In this document: positions 8,763 to 18,356 of the stretch, in pieces
Numbering within the stretch: position 1 is the first letter of the stretch
Layout: each line of letters starts with the position of its first letter
The notes under the pieces: generated by a model
Seen by the model: the letters and a program-made list of their open reading frames with translations, nothing else
Told to the model about the DNA's origin: nothing
The model's database searches: none
Made by a program: the position numbers and the translations under genes
Source of the DNA: Paenibacillus sp. BSR1-1
GTDB taxonomy: Bacteria; Bacillota; Bacilli; Bacillales; Cytobacillaceae
Assembly: GCF_030403775.1 (NCBI RefSeq)
Contig: NZ_JAQMWQ010000003.1
Span: forward strand, 186,001 to 250,000
DNA: 64,000 bases
Direction: 5' to 3'

Positions 8763-8791
8763 TTCATTCACCAGCATATATTTATTTCCTA

Positions 8792-9535
8792 TTAAGCTGA
8801 TTGCTTTTTGTTTCGTTTTGTTTGTTCTTCTTCCTTTTCATTTGATTTTGGCACTCTAAATAATAATATCAAGCCGGCATTAAACATAAGAGCCCATACA
8901 AGTGCGAATTTATTACCACTAAAATATATCCCTATAACAGGTATTAAAAGTAACGTGATGTTTTTGAAATAATAATTTATTTTAGGATTGATGACCATTA
9001 AAACTGAAATAATAACAAGCACCGAAGCTATCATGTTATTCCCCAAAAAGGATTGAGTCAGATAATTTACATAGCCGTAGTACACAAATGATCCGACTAT
9101 TGCAAATAAGGAAAGATAAAACCTTATCAATGAATTTTTATAAAACAGGATCCAAACGGCAAGTAAATTAATACCTGCACACACTCCAAATACAATTAAG
9201 GTATCTTTGAAATTACTAATCGGATTGTTCATATAGTTCAGAAGGTATTTGAAGTTGAAGTAAACGGCTCCTACTACCAAAATCTTAAAGACTAGTTTTA
9301 ACCAGAACATCTCCATCTTCTTTTTCTTATTTGACGACGGGAACCTGAATTTCGGAATTACTCTTGCAAAGCCACCATTAATGGCTTTTTTCTTGTTCCT
9401 CCCCGTGGACAATTCTTTATCTTCTCTTTTTTCTCGTTCCCTTTTTACATCTTGCCTTGTGGGGTAATCTCTTTCTATATATTCTTCATCATAAGTATTT
9501 TCTAATTGTTGGTCTGATTCTGAATTAAAAGCCAA
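8792..9535 (-). CDS. Multi-pass membrane protein of unknown function
   Basis: A 247-residue protein not recognised as any family. Residues 1-75 are highly charged (DVKREREKREDKE, then NKKKKMEMF). They are followed by about six hydrophobic helices in short-loop pairs and a charged tail ending KRNKKQSA. The start is a TTG at 9535 with GAGGTGA 8 nt upstream. The charged N-terminus would be cytoplasmic. It is monocistronic. Confidence 0.65.
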   Translation of the reverse strand: MAFNSESDQQLENTYDEEYIERDYPTRQDVKREREKREDKELSTGRNKKKAINGGFARVIPKFRFPSSNKKKKMEMFWLKLVFKILVVGAVYFNFKYLLNYMNNPISNFKDTLIVFGVCAGINLLAVWILFYKNSLIRFYLSLFAIVGSFVYYGYVNYLTQSFLGNNMIASVLVIISVLMVINPKINYYFKNITLLLIPVIGIYFSGNKFALVWALMFNAGLILLFRVPKSNEKEEEQTKRNKKQSA

Positions 9536-9717
9536 TGCGTATTCACCTCAAGTATTTTAATTATGTAATAATATCATATTTATTTAAATTAAGTTATTCA
9601 AAGCTTTAGCCCCCATAATGGTGATTCTTGCTCAGATTAGTACTTTTTTCATAGCATATTTAACTAAAGTACTAACATAGTTTAAACAGGGAACTATTGA
9701 GATAATATTCCAATAGG

Positions 9718-9731
9718 TGTAAATATTTACA
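9718..9731. promoter_or_regulatory. Perfect 14-bp palindrome upstream of the lectin gene
   Basis: TGTAAATATTTACA is a perfect inverted repeat 70 bp before the lectin-gene ATG. It may be an operator for a dimeric regulator. No matching regulator is identified, and AT-rich palindromes also arise by chance. Confidence 0.3.
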
Positions 9732-9801
9732 TAAGCTAATCTCATCGTCCCATAGCTCAATATAAATCAATCAATTTACGTGAAACGAAGGGGGAATCAG
9801 T

Positions 9802-10878
9802 ATGCCGACTTTAACAGGGTTTCGGCCCAGCTCAGCCGGTTTTAAATTTAGTAACAGCTTTCCACGTGTGCCACTAAAAACAATTACTGTTTTGGGTCAG
9901 CAGCTTTCGATAGGGGATGCATCTAACGGCCTTTGTGGCGGGATGGTTTTTGCTGCGAGGGATTACTTTGAAGCAAAAATGCCGATCCCGCCGAATCTAA
10001 CAGCACCTTCTTCTGGTCCATTCTTTGATTATATTGCGAACCGGCTGATTGATAGTTTTAATTTGCCTGGAGGTCCACTTAAGTATATGGATTTGATGAA
10101 TCCCACACTACCGGATCATGAAACAGCAGCGAGTAAAATAGGTCTTGCCCCACACGGCAGGGCGTGGAGAATGATCAAAGAGGAATGGCCAAGAATAAAA
10201 AGTGATCTTGATAGCGGAAAGCTTTCACCGCTTGGTTTAGTCAAAGTTAAATCCCTAGATCCTTTTCAGCTTGGAAAAAATCATCAAGTGCTAGCCTATG
10301 GGTATAATTTGAATCAAAACGATCTGTCAATCAACATCTATGACCCAAATTGTCCAAATGATGATAATGTAACGATTTCCTTAAATATTGGGAAGCCTGA
10401 ATCCACAACCACCGTTGTTCATTCCAGGTCATCTACTCCGATTTATAGTTTCTTCCGAACAGATTACTCGTTTAAAAAGCCGGTGGATTATAATTGGATT
10501 TTAAGCGGTCCGTTTGCTGCAGGGGATGATATGCAGCCTGGAGAGAAACTCCAGATGGATCAGGCCATTCACTCAAGCAGTGGTACTTATGCGTTTGTTT
10601 TCCAAGGTGATGGAAATCTCGTACTCTATAAAAACATCCCTAATAGTCCAAGAAAAGCGATTTGGGCTTCCGGCACCAACGGCAAGGGGCAGGTGGGAAT
10701 CTGTATCATGCAAGGTGATGGGAATCTCGTTATCTACGATGCATATCAAAAACCGATTTGGTCATCCGATACGTGGACACACCCGGGCAGCAGGCTTGTC
10801 GTTCAAAACGATGGGAACGTGGTCATATACCGGCCTGATGGAAGGGCAGTCTGGGCAACGAATACGGTTCAAAGATAA
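9802..10878 (+). CDS. Bulb-type lectin protein with a predicted cysteine-peptidase-like N-terminal domain
   Basis: 358 residues in two parts. Residues about 245-355 are a bulb-type mannose-binding (B-lectin) domain with three sugar-site repeats: QGDGNLVLY, QGDGNLVIY and QNDGNVVIY, fitting the QxDxNxVxY pattern. Residues 1-230 contain NGLCGGMVF (Cys near 46), NHQVLAYGY (His near 162) and IYDPNCP (Asp near 178). Their order and spacing resemble a papain-like Cys-His-Asp/Asn triad, but this reading is inference. No signal peptide is seen. The ATG follows AAGGGGG. It is monocistronic, with a terminator behind it and a palindrome ahead. It could be a carbohydrate-directed toxin, enzyme or spore-surface protein. 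Confidence 0.75.
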   Translation: MPTLTGFRPSSAGFKFSNSFPRVPLKTITVLGQQLSIGDASNGLCGGMVFAARDYFEAKMPIPPNLTAPSSGPFFDYIANRLIDSFNLPGGPLKYMDLMNPTLPDHETAASKIGLAPHGRAWRMIKEEWPRIKSDLDSGKLSPLGLVKVKSLDPFQLGKNHQVLAYGYNLNQNDLSINIYDPNCPNDDNVTISLNIGKPESTTTVVHSRSSTPIYSFFRTDYSFKKPVDYNWILSGPFAAGDDMQPGEKLQMDQAIHSSSGTYAFVFQGDGNLVLYKNIPNSPRKAIWASGTNGKGQVGICIMQGDGNLVIYDAYQKPIWSSDTWTHPGSRLVVQNDGNVVIYRPDGRAVWATNTVQR

Positions 10879-10895
10879 AAGTAAATTATATTTGT

Positions 10896-10921
10896 CACCA
10901 GCATTTGCTGGTGTTTTTTTT
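10896..10921 (+). terminator. Intrinsic terminator of the lectin gene
   Basis: CACCAGCA and TGCTGGTG form a perfect 8-bp stem with a 2-nt spacer, followed by eight T. Confidence 0.85.
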
Positions 10922-11086
10922 ACGGCAACGTGTACTAACTTTTTAGTTAGGCACGTTTTTATGTTTCATTGTTCGTTTTTTTCAGCATTTCAAGTATAAT
11001 GAACCATATTCAGATTATGCATATGATATTTCTTTGAGAGAAATCCTATAAATAAGCCGGATAATACAAAAAAACGAGGTCAATAC

Positions 11087-12532
11087 ATGAGTGAAACAAG
11101 TTTTGAAGGTTATCATTTAAGCGATGAAATAAGAAGATCATTAGAGGTATTAAAATATGAAGCTCCGACAGAGGTTCAGAGTAAAGTCATACCATTAGCA
11201 TTGGCAAATCAAGATCTTGTCGTAAAATCTCAAACAGGCAGCGGCAAGACTGCGTCGTTTGGAATTCCTATTTGCGAATTGATTGAATGGGAAGAAAAAT
11301 TACCACAGGCCTTAATCCTTACACCAACCAGAGAGCTGGCTGTTCAAGTTCGTGAAGACATGACGAATATTGGAAGGTTTAAGCGGATTAAAGCAATGGC
11401 CGTTTACGGAAAAGAACCTTTTACGAAACAAAAAGAAGAGTTGAAACAAAAAACTCATGTCGTTGTCGGTACCCCAGGGCGTGTGATGGATCATATTGAA
11501 AGAGAAACCCTGGTCTTAGATAAAATAAAGTATCTCATTATAGATGAAGCTGATGAAATGCTTAATATGGGTTTTATCGATGAAGTAGAAGCCATTATTA
11601 ATCAACTCCCTTTAAACAGAGTAACCATGGTATTTTCTGCAACATTACCTGAAGATGTTGAAAATCTCTGTCATAAGTATATGAAAAATCCTGTTAATGT
11701 AGAGATTGAGGCTGACGGGATTACAACGAATACAATCGAACATCGTCTAATCGAAGTGAAGGAAGATGAAAAAATTACGCTCCTGAAAGACGTTACTGTC
11801 GTTGAAAATCCGGACAGCTGCCTTATTTTTTGCCGAACAAAAGAACATGTTGATACTGTCTATACCGAATTGGAGGAATCCAATTATTCTTGTGAAAGAC
11901 TTCATGGCGGATTAGAACAACAGGATCGGTTTGCTGTAATGGATGGTTTCAAATTGGGGAATTTCCGTTATTTAGTTGCCACCGACGTAGCTGCACGAGG
12001 AATTGATATTGATAATGTGACACTTGTTATCAACTATGATGTTCCAATGGAAAAAGAGAGTTATGTCCACCGCACAGGCCGAACCGGCCGCGCGGGAAAT
12101 GAAGGAAAAGCGATAACGTTTGCAACACCTTTTGAAGGAAAATTCGTTAAAACGATTGAACGGTATATTGGCTTTGAAATTCCAAAAATGGATGCACCAA
12201 AGCCACATGAAGTTGCTAGTCAGAGGGCTGCTTTCGAAGAAAAAATCAGCGGCCGACGAGTCGTAAGAAATAATAAAACCGCACGAATTAACCAAGATAT
12301 CATGAAGCTATATTTTAGCGGTGGAAAAAAGAAGAAGCTTCGAGCGGTAGATTTTGTTGGAACGATTGCGAAAATTCCTGGAGTAACGGCAGATGATATT
12401 GGGATTATTACGATCCAGGATCAAATGTCCTATGTTGATATTCTGAATGGAAAAGGCTCGCTCGTTTTGCAAGCTATGGAGAATACAACCATAAAAGGGA
12501 AGAAGCTAAAAGTTAGTAAAGCACATAAATAA
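11087..12532 (+). CDS. dbpA: DEAD-box ATP-dependent RNA helicase DbpA (YxiN)
   Basis: A 481-residue DEAD-box helicase. Motifs in order: SQTGSGKT (motif I), PTREL (Ia), DEADEM (II), SAT (III), [10 protein letters not shown] (V) and [10 protein letters not shown] (VI). The C-terminal 75 residues, preceded by [14 protein letters not shown], match the RNA-binding domain that directs DbpA/YxiN to hairpin 92 of 23S rRNA during large-subunit assembly. Other Bacillus DEAD-box helicases have different tails, so this ending decides the assignment. CGAGGT precedes the ATG. It is monocistronic, with a terminator following. Confidence 0.93.
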   Translation: MSETSFEGYHLSDEIRRSLEVLKYEAPTEVQSKVIPLALANQDLVVKSQTGSGKTASFGIPICELIEWEEKLPQALILTPTRELAVQVREDMTNIGRFKRIKAMAVYGKEPFTKQKEELKQKTHVVVGTPGRVMDHIERETLVLDKIKYLIIDEADEMLNMGFIDEVEAIINQLPLNRVTMVFSATLPEDVENLCHKYMKNPVNVEIEADGITTNTIEHRLIEVKEDEKITLLKDVTVVENPDSCLIFCRTKEHVDTVYTELEESNYSCERLHGGLEQQDRFAVMDGFKLGNFRYLVATDVAARGIDIDNVTLVINYDVPMEKESYVHRTGRTGRAGNEGKAITFATPFEGKFVKTIERYIGFEIPKMDAPKPHEVASQRAAFEEKISGRRVVRNNKTARINQDIMKLYFSGGKKKKLRAVDFVGTIAKIPGVTADDIGIITIQDQMSYVDILNGKGSLVLQAMENTTIKGKKLKVSKAHK

Positions 12533-12543
12533 TGAAACCCAGC

Positions 12544-12578
12544 AAGGACGATTATGCCACACATAATCGTCCTTTAAA
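12544..12578 (+). terminator. Intrinsic terminator of dbpA
   Basis: AAGGACGATTATG and CATAATCGTCCTT form a 13-bp stem followed by TT. Confidence 0.75.
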
Positions 12579-12730
12579 CTTGTGTCTCATATGCTCGAAA
12601 ATCGAAATCGTTTCCATGGAAATTAATTGTTTACCCTTGAGCAAGGTTCAGGGTATAATAAACATTATTATTTAGGATACCGAAATAACACAACAGGTAA
12701 AAATCTTCTTTAATAGAAAGGCGATGGACA

Positions 12731-13972
12731 TTGAATAAACCTAGTGGAAAAAAACGAATACAGCTTGCCATACTCCTTGGATCACTTGGACTGTTAGGAC
12801 CTTTTACAATCGATACGTATTTACCGTCCTTTCCAACGATTGTAAAGGATTTTCATACGACTGCTTCACTCGTACAAATTAGTTTAACTTCCTGTTTATT
12901 AGGATTGGGATTAGGGCAATTGTTTATTGGTCCTTTTAGTGATGTGAAAGGCCGCCGAAAACCCTTGCTCATCTTTATCACATTGTACTTACTTGCTTCT
13001 ATCACATGTGCGTTGGCGCCCAATATCTATTTTCTAATCGTTGCTCGATTAGTCCAGGGCTTTGCTGCTGCCGGCGGACTTGTGATCTCTAGAGCGATTG
13101 TCCGCGATCTTTTTAGTGGAAGGGAACTGACCAAGTTTTTTACCATGATGGTGTTAGTGGGTAACCTCGGGCCGATCGTGGCACCGATTGCCGGAGGGGG
13201 CATTCTTGCTTTTTCCAATTGGCATGGGGTTTTCTTAGCTTTGGCTATTATCGGTGCGGTGTTGCTCTTTATTGTTGCTTTAAAATTAGAAGAATCGCTT
13301 CCAGAACAAAACCGTGTCCCAAGCAATTTACCGCAAATCATGAAAAACTTTGGTTCATTATTCAAAGACCGAACGTTCATGGGCTACGCACTAACGCAAG
13401 GTTTTACTACGGCAGGAATCTTTGCCTATGTATCTGGGATTCCGTTTGTCTATCAGAATATTTACCATGTCACACCGCAGCAATTTAGTTTATTATTTGG
13501 GACAAATGGAATAGCCTTAATTATTGGAAGTCAGTTGGTTGGCCGCTTGGCAGACATTATCCCGGAGCGGAAATTCTTAAAGATTGGGTTAGCCATCTCT
13601 ACCATATCAGGCTTATTGTTACTGATTGCACTGTTATTAAAAGCTCCGCTTTTCGCGGTCGCAATTCCGATTTTCTTTTTTGTAGGTTCGATCAGTATTA
13701 TTGGAACCACATGTTTTGCCTTAGCGATTGAAACGCAAGGACATATTGCGGGAAGTGCCTCTGCATTACTTGGTTTATTGCCATTTGTCCTTGGCTCATT
13801 ATCGGCTCCACTTGTGGGAATAGCAGGGGCGTATACAGGCGTTCCAATGGGCTTGGTCATCTTTTGCTCCAGTTTTCTAGCTTTCCTATCTTATTATGTG
13901 TTGGTAAGAAAAGCTTCACTGCGCATACAAATTTCTAATGAACAGTGCTCAGTAAAGAAACCTAGTATCTAA
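12731..13972 (+). CDS. Bcr/CflA-type multidrug exporter (MFS, DHA1)
   Basis: A 413-residue major facilitator with twelve predicted helices. GPFTIDTYLPSFP in helix 1 and the loop 2-3 motif GPFSDVKGRRKP are typical of the Bcr/CflA subfamily of proton-driven drug exporters. It starts at TTG (12731), because the only nearby ATG (12724) runs into a stop after four codons; GAAAGGCG lies about 8 nt upstream. It is monocistronic and closed by a strong terminator. The substrate is not predictable. Confidence 0.88.
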   Translation: MNKPSGKKRIQLAILLGSLGLLGPFTIDTYLPSFPTIVKDFHTTASLVQISLTSCLLGLGLGQLFIGPFSDVKGRRKPLLIFITLYLLASITCALAPNIYFLIVARLVQGFAAAGGLVISRAIVRDLFSGRELTKFFTMMVLVGNLGPIVAPIAGGGILAFSNWHGVFLALAIIGAVLLFIVALKLEESLPEQNRVPSNLPQIMKNFGSLFKDRTFMGYALTQGFTTAGIFAYVSGIPFVYQNIYHVTPQQFSLLFGTNGIALIIGSQLVGRLADIIPERKFLKIGLAISTISGLLLLIALLLKAPLFAVAIPIFFFVGSISIIGTTCFALAIETQGHIAGSASALLGLLPFVLGSLSAPLVGIAGAYTGVPMGLVIFCSSFLAFLSYYVLVRKASLRIQISNEQCSVKKPSI

Positions 13973-13983
13973 AAATATAAATG

Positions 13984-14032
13984 AAAAGGAGAACACATTT
14001 TCGTTAACCCGGAAATGTGTTCTCCTTTTTTT
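13984..14032 (+). terminator. Intrinsic terminator of the Bcr/CflA exporter gene
   Basis: AAAAGGAGAACACATTT pairs with AAATGTGTTCTCCTTTT (17 bp) and a T run follows. Confidence 0.85.
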
Positions 14033-14046
14033 GCTTAATAGGGAAT

Positions 14047-14076
14047 CCCCTCCGCCTCAGGCTTGAGGGAGAGGGG
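14047..14076. repeat. GC-rich hairpin next to a decayed permease gene
   Basis: CCCCTC-CCTCA pairs with TGAGG-GAGGGG around a short loop. There is no T run. Its role is unknown; it is compositionally distinct from the flanking AT-rich DNA. Confidence 0.45.
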
Positions 14077-14112
14077 CACACCCTTGGAAAGAATTTTATT
14101 CGTCAACTATGT

Positions 14113-14842
14113 TTAGGCTGCTACATCTCTACGTGTAAATATAAGCCAGGAAATCAGATTAAACACTAGGAAATAGACAGCGAGCACAACGATGGAAAAG
14201 GACTTGAAAAGGATGTCCGGCCAGGTACTGGGTGAGATCGGTATTGGCGAACAACAGGTACTTGCTCCAATCGAACCGATGCAGTGCACCTAAAACAATC
14301 CTGCCTCCAAACAAGGCGCCAATGGAAAACCCAATTGCCATCGCGCTGCTTCGGAAGGAGGATGAGATCATAAAGGCCATGGTTATGTACATGACCGTGG
14401 ATACCCCATTAAGCATATACGTTTTCCACAGATTGAGAACCATATTCTTTTCCACGATAAGCCCATCCTCATTCATGCTGACCAACGGCAGATCCATGTA
14501 ACCAAAACCGTATAAGATTCCGTTAACTAGGACGGATATGACAAACAGAGTGAGTAATAACAGCATACCGAACAACAGAAAAGAGATATACTTGGAGACG
14601 AGGATCTTAACCCGGCTAGCCGGCCTGATGAGCAGCAGCTTGATAGTACCGAACGAAAATTCACCCGCCACACTGTCTCCCACAATGATGATGGTGAAAA
14701 TGGTAATTAGGATCATCATATTAGCTGAACCGTTCACGCCATCCCACATCGTACCGTCCGTCGAGCGAATATTTTGCTTCAAGTGATAATCGTTAAGGAC
14801 AATCTGCTCCTGATAGAACTTTCGGTCATCATCAATTTCCAT
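14113..14842 (-). pseudogene. Broken ABC-2 type transporter permease gene
   Basis: The leftward open frame (14842-14159) encodes about five membrane helices and GEFSFGTIKLLLIRPASR, typical of ABC-2 permeases. The frame is damaged at the 3' end. After LTQYLAG it runs into CARCLFPSV and a stop, but shifting one frame near 14212 restores DILFKSFSIVVLAVYF, then LISWLIFTRRDVAA, and a stop at 14113-14115. The 5' end also looks cut: there is no ribosome site before the first ATG, and the usual N-terminal helix is missing. No ATP-binding partner is nearby. Confidence 0.8.
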
Positions 14843-15011
14843 TCAGTTTTTGTAAAAACAAAAAAAGCACTCCCATTGTAAGGAAATACTCTAGGATTTA
14901 TCTTATAAAGGGCTTTTTTATTTAAAGGTATCATTTAACTGAGGTATTTAGTCGGAATTTAGAGTATAATCAATAGGATGCGCCTTAGATTAATGAATCG
15001 GAGAGAACCAA

Positions 15012-16172
15012 ATGTTTTTTCGCTTAATGTATCATATCGTCTTGCCTATTTATGTCATTTTTGTTATTTTTTCCTCGATAACGTTGAATAGATCCCAAAA
15101 CCATTTTTTAGTAATCTTACTGGGGATTCTTTTTATAACAAGTATTTATTTGGAAAGTATTTATCCGCGCTATAAGAAATATATATCAGCTATTGAATTA
15201 ATTTTGTTACTATTATTCCATTTTACGAGTCAGCTGAATTGGTGTTTCTCCATTTACATCATTTTACTAAGTAAGTTCTTATTTCAAATCAGAGGAGCCC
15301 TTAAGGGGATTTTTCTTGGTTTTGTTATGATTGCATTTTACTCAGTTATTCGAATTTCGTATACTCCTCTTGATTCCTATAGCATCCTGGCGATTGGGTC
15401 AGATTTCTTAACTTCCTTAGCAGTGGTACTGATCATTCAATACATCATTGAAGTGGAAAGACAAAAAAATGTGCTTAAAGAAGAGAAGAAGCGGGAAGAA
15501 TTGCGTTTAAAAGAGGAAAAAATGAATCTTTTAAGTGAAATGGCTGCTGGACTCGCTCATGAAATCAGAAACCCTTTAACAATCATTCAGGGGTTTCTTC
15601 AACACTCCAAACATAATCAATATAATATACAGCCTTGGTATGATTTATTCTTGAGTGAAGTCAAAAGGATGAATAAATTAACGACCGAGTTTCTTCAATT
15701 TTCAAAGCCAAATGTTTCTTTATATCAGTCTCATTCCATCCATGAGTGTCTTACGACAGTAATCTCCTTAACTGAATCTAGAGCCAACAGTTTAGGACAT
15801 CAGATCGTATACAGGGAGTACAATTCGCATCTTTCTATACAGATGGATTTCGATAAAATGGTACAAGTGTTTGTCAATTTAATAAACAATTCCATTCAAT
15901 CGATGGTTGATAGCGGCACGATTACGATCCGATTGTTAGAAATTAACAACAATGCGGTTGTTGAGGTTATGGACACGGGTATAGGTATTAATAAGGCAGA
16001 TTTGGAAAAAATCTTTAATCCATTTTATACAACGAAACCTGATGGAACAGGGCTGGGGCTTTCTATTTGTCAAAAAATCATTCTGGATCACGGGGGAACC
16101 ATTGAGGCTGCAAGCACTCTGAATCATGGAACTTCGTTTACCATTTGTTTTCCTATTAATAGTGCCGAATGA
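15012..16172 (+). CDS. Membrane sensor histidine kinase (KinB-like sporulation kinase type)
   Basis: 386 residues. Residues 1-145 hold about five or six membrane helices with almost no extracytoplasmic domain. A charged coiled coil (KEEKKREELRLKEEK) leads to the H box AHEIRNPLT (His near 183), then the N box NLINN, G1 DTGIGI and G2 GTGLGLSI. No response-regulator gene is adjacent. This orphan layout and membrane-only sensor resemble the sporulation phosphorelay kinase KinB, but the assignment to sporulation is inference. GGAGAG precedes the ATG. A strong terminator follows. Confidence 0.87.
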   Translation: MFFRLMYHIVLPIYVIFVIFSSITLNRSQNHFLVILLGILFITSIYLESIYPRYKKYISAIELILLLLFHFTSQLNWCFSIYIILLSKFLFQIRGALKGIFLGFVMIAFYSVIRISYTPLDSYSILAIGSDFLTSLAVVLIIQYIIEVERQKNVLKEEKKREELRLKEEKMNLLSEMAAGLAHEIRNPLTIIQGFLQHSKHNQYNIQPWYDLFLSEVKRMNKLTTEFLQFSKPNVSLYQSHSIHECLTTVISLTESRANSLGHQIVYREYNSHLSIQMDFDKMVQVFVNLINNSIQSMVDSGTITIRLLEINNNAVVEVMDTGIGINKADLEKIFNPFYTTKPDGTGLGLSICQKIILDHGGTIEAASTLNHGTSFTICFPINSAE

Positions 16173-16190
16173 AAGTAAAATAATAATAGA

Positions 16191-16226
16191 AAAACTGCCA
16201 GGCTTCTTATTCCTGGCAGTTTTTCT
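16191..16226 (+). terminator. Intrinsic terminator of the histidine kinase gene
   Basis: AAAACTGCCAGG pairs with CCTGGCAGTTTT and is followed by T. Confidence 0.85.
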
Positions 16227-16339
16227 TTTTAATCCCTTACAATTTTGTGAAACGTGATTAGATGTGTATTATTTCTTTCAGTTGCAGCCCCCTTTGAGGG
16301 AGCCAACTTACAAGAATTCCGTATGAAGATTGGCGACAG

Positions 16340-16954
16340 TTAAGCATTCTTCATAATAATTATTTCAAATGTATTAGCTACTGATTTGCAGCAGTTAACT
16401 ATTTCTTCTAGCCCCTCATAAATTTGTTTGTATTTAATAATGCGGATAGGGTCTTTTTCTAAAGTAAATAAATTTTTAATGGATTCACGGAAAATGTGGT
16501 CACAATAGGGTTCTTTTTCTTTAATTTTGATTGCGTGTTCTCTAATATTTAGCAATTTCTTTTTTGATAGGAGTTCAATAGCTGCATCAATTTCGGATGT
16601 ACAATTTTTGATGGCATTAACAAATTTAAGAATAAAATCGTCCATTTCCATCATGGAATACATTTCAAATAGGGCAGCTGTATGGTATAAACCGTCCAAA
16701 ATATCATCCATGCATATTGAAAGAGCTAAAATATCTTCACGATCTATTGGAGTAATGAAAGTATTATTAAGTTCACTAATAAGATCATGTACCATGGTAT
16801 CTCCGTTAGATTCAAATTCTTTCATCTTCTCAGAAAAAATTTTAAGATCATTACCATTATTTAATTTAAAGTCAGCAAAATAGTTAGCACTTTCTTTTAA
16901 GTTTAAAGAAATACTCTTTAAATAATTAAAAAACTTGTCATTCTTTTTTGCCAT
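16340..16954 (-). CDS. DUF47 (PhoU-like) family protein
   Basis: About 204 residues, all helical, with the DUF47/PhoU-like signatures ITPIDREDILAL and DDILDGLY, which form metal-cluster binding sites in this family. DUF47 proteins usually sit next to a PiT-type phosphate transporter and regulate it. No such transporter is in this neighbourhood, which is unusual. An upstream in-frame ATG at 16993 exists, but GGGGG lies 6 nt before the ATG at 16954, so that start is preferred. Confidence 0.85.
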   Translation of the reverse strand: MAKKNDKFFNYLKSISLNLKESANYFADFKLNNGNDLKIFSEKMKEFESNGDTMVHDLISELNNTFITPIDREDILALSICMDDILDGLYHTAALFEMYSMMEMDDFILKFVNAIKNCTSEIDAAIELLSKKKLLNIREHAIKIKEKEPYCDHIFRESIKNLFTLEKDPIRIIKYKQIYEGLEEIVNCCKSVANTFEIIIMKNA

Positions 16955-17247
16955 TAAATTACCCCCACATTGTCCAACAAGTGTAATTGCCAAAAAAGAT
17001 TCTTATAAAAACTTTATCCATACTCTTTTACATGCAATTACTATAATAAATGCAACTATCAGTCAACTCGTAACGGCTTACGTCCAACCCGCTGGTCAAT
17101 TGGATTGTCTACCGGACATTTAGGCTAATATGCTCTAAATAGTTGAAAGATAAGGGATCCGTATACAGTAAACTCGATGGGGGAGTTCCTGGGCAAACGA
17201 ACTGGTTAGAACCTGTCAATGATAAATGGTATAATAAGTTATTATTT

Positions 17248-17298
17248 TATATAAAAAAGTCGATTTTCCATTTTTGTGGGAGTCGACTTTTTTATATA
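17248..17298. terminator. Perfect 16-bp inverted repeat in an otherwise empty stretch
   Basis: TATATAAAAAAGTCGA (17248-17263) is exactly complementary to TCGACTTTTTTATATA (17283-17298), with a 19-nt loop. It can act as a terminator in both directions, but no gene ends just before it. The rest of 16955-17370 shows nothing I can name. Confidence 0.55.
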
Positions 17299-17370
17299 AC
17301 CTGGGAAGAATTGTACTAAACTAAATTGACGGAGTTATTAAAATTCCTTGTAAAGAGAGGATCGTAAAAT

Positions 17371-18204
17371 ATGGGGATTGAAATAAAAGATACGTTAGCG
17401 AAGAAAATTCTCACTGAAGCAAAGGGGTATTTGGATGTAGGATTTACTCATTCATTAAATCCTTATAGCGGATGTGGGTATTCATGCAAATATTGCTATG
17501 TAAGAGAAATGCCAATTCAGAGATTCAAAGAAATCCCGTGGGGACAATGGTTGGACATAAAAACAAATGCAGCTGATAATTACCGAAAAGAAATCATCAA
17601 ACTTCGTAACAAACATAATCCCGTGAACATTTTTATGTCCTCCGCAACAGACCCTTACCAACCCATTGAGCGTAAAGCAAACATTTCAAGAAAGATATTG
17701 GAAGAAATGATTCAAAACCCGCCAGATTTTCTTCAAATTCAAACTCGAGGACCACTTATTACAAGGGATATTGATTTGTTAATACAATTGAAAGAAAAAT
17801 GCGAGGTCCTTGTATCCATGACGATTGAGACTGATAGAGATGATATAAGGAAGATTTTTGCACCATATGCACCTAGTATTAAATTGCGGGTAAAAGCATT
17901 AAAGAAACTTCACGATGCAGGAATATCCACCCAAGCTTCCATTTCTCCAGTTTTGCCGTTTACTCCTGAGTTTCCAAAAATATTGCATGGAATTGTGGAC
18001 CATATTTGGATTGATACTTTATCCATTGGGGATGGGGCGATGGGGAAGCGATCAGAGAGATTAGGAATGCCAAATTTATTTCATGAACATGAATTATCAA
18101 AGTGGTACCAAAAAGATCTACACATTAAGGTGGAAAAACATTTTAATAAATATTTTTTAAAGGGAATAGTGCGAGTTTCTAAACAGGAAGCATTCCCAAA
18201 ATAA
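17371..18204 (+). CDS. Radical SAM protein of the spore photoproduct lyase-like (SplB/Rv2578c) family
   Basis: 277 residues with the motif NPYSGCGYSCKYCYV, giving the C-x3-C-x2-C spacing that holds the SAM-bound [4Fe-4S] cluster. MSSATDPYQPIE is typical of this SPL-like DNA-repair photolyase family. True SplB is longer (about 340 residues), so it is a relative whose substrate is unknown. A GAGAGGAT ribosome site precedes the ATG. It is monocistronic. Confidence 0.85.
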   Translation: MGIEIKDTLAKKILTEAKGYLDVGFTHSLNPYSGCGYSCKYCYVREMPIQRFKEIPWGQWLDIKTNAADNYRKEIIKLRNKHNPVNIFMSSATDPYQPIERKANISRKILEEMIQNPPDFLQIQTRGPLITRDIDLLIQLKEKCEVLVSMTIETDRDDIRKIFAPYAPSIKLRVKALKKLHDAGISTQASISPVLPFTPEFPKILHGIVDHIWIDTLSIGDGAMGKRSERLGMPNLFHEHELSKWYQKDLHIKVEKHFNKYFLKGIVRVSKQEAFPK

Positions 18205-18280
18205 ACCTAAAAAAGCAGGAGGGGCTATAGTCAGCTATTATGGTGTTAGCGAAATCGAAGTTTATAAGGAAGGAACAAAA

Positions 18281-18306
18281 GAGAAGTGCCAATCATGACA
18301 CTTCTC
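18281..18306. terminator. Shared hairpin between the radical SAM gene and brnQ
   Basis: GAGAAGTG pairs with CACTTCTC in the gap between two convergent genes. Confidence 0.65.
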
Positions 18307-18356
18307 TACCTTTTATGAAATAACAAAAACTGACATTAAAATGGGTGATTCTTACT

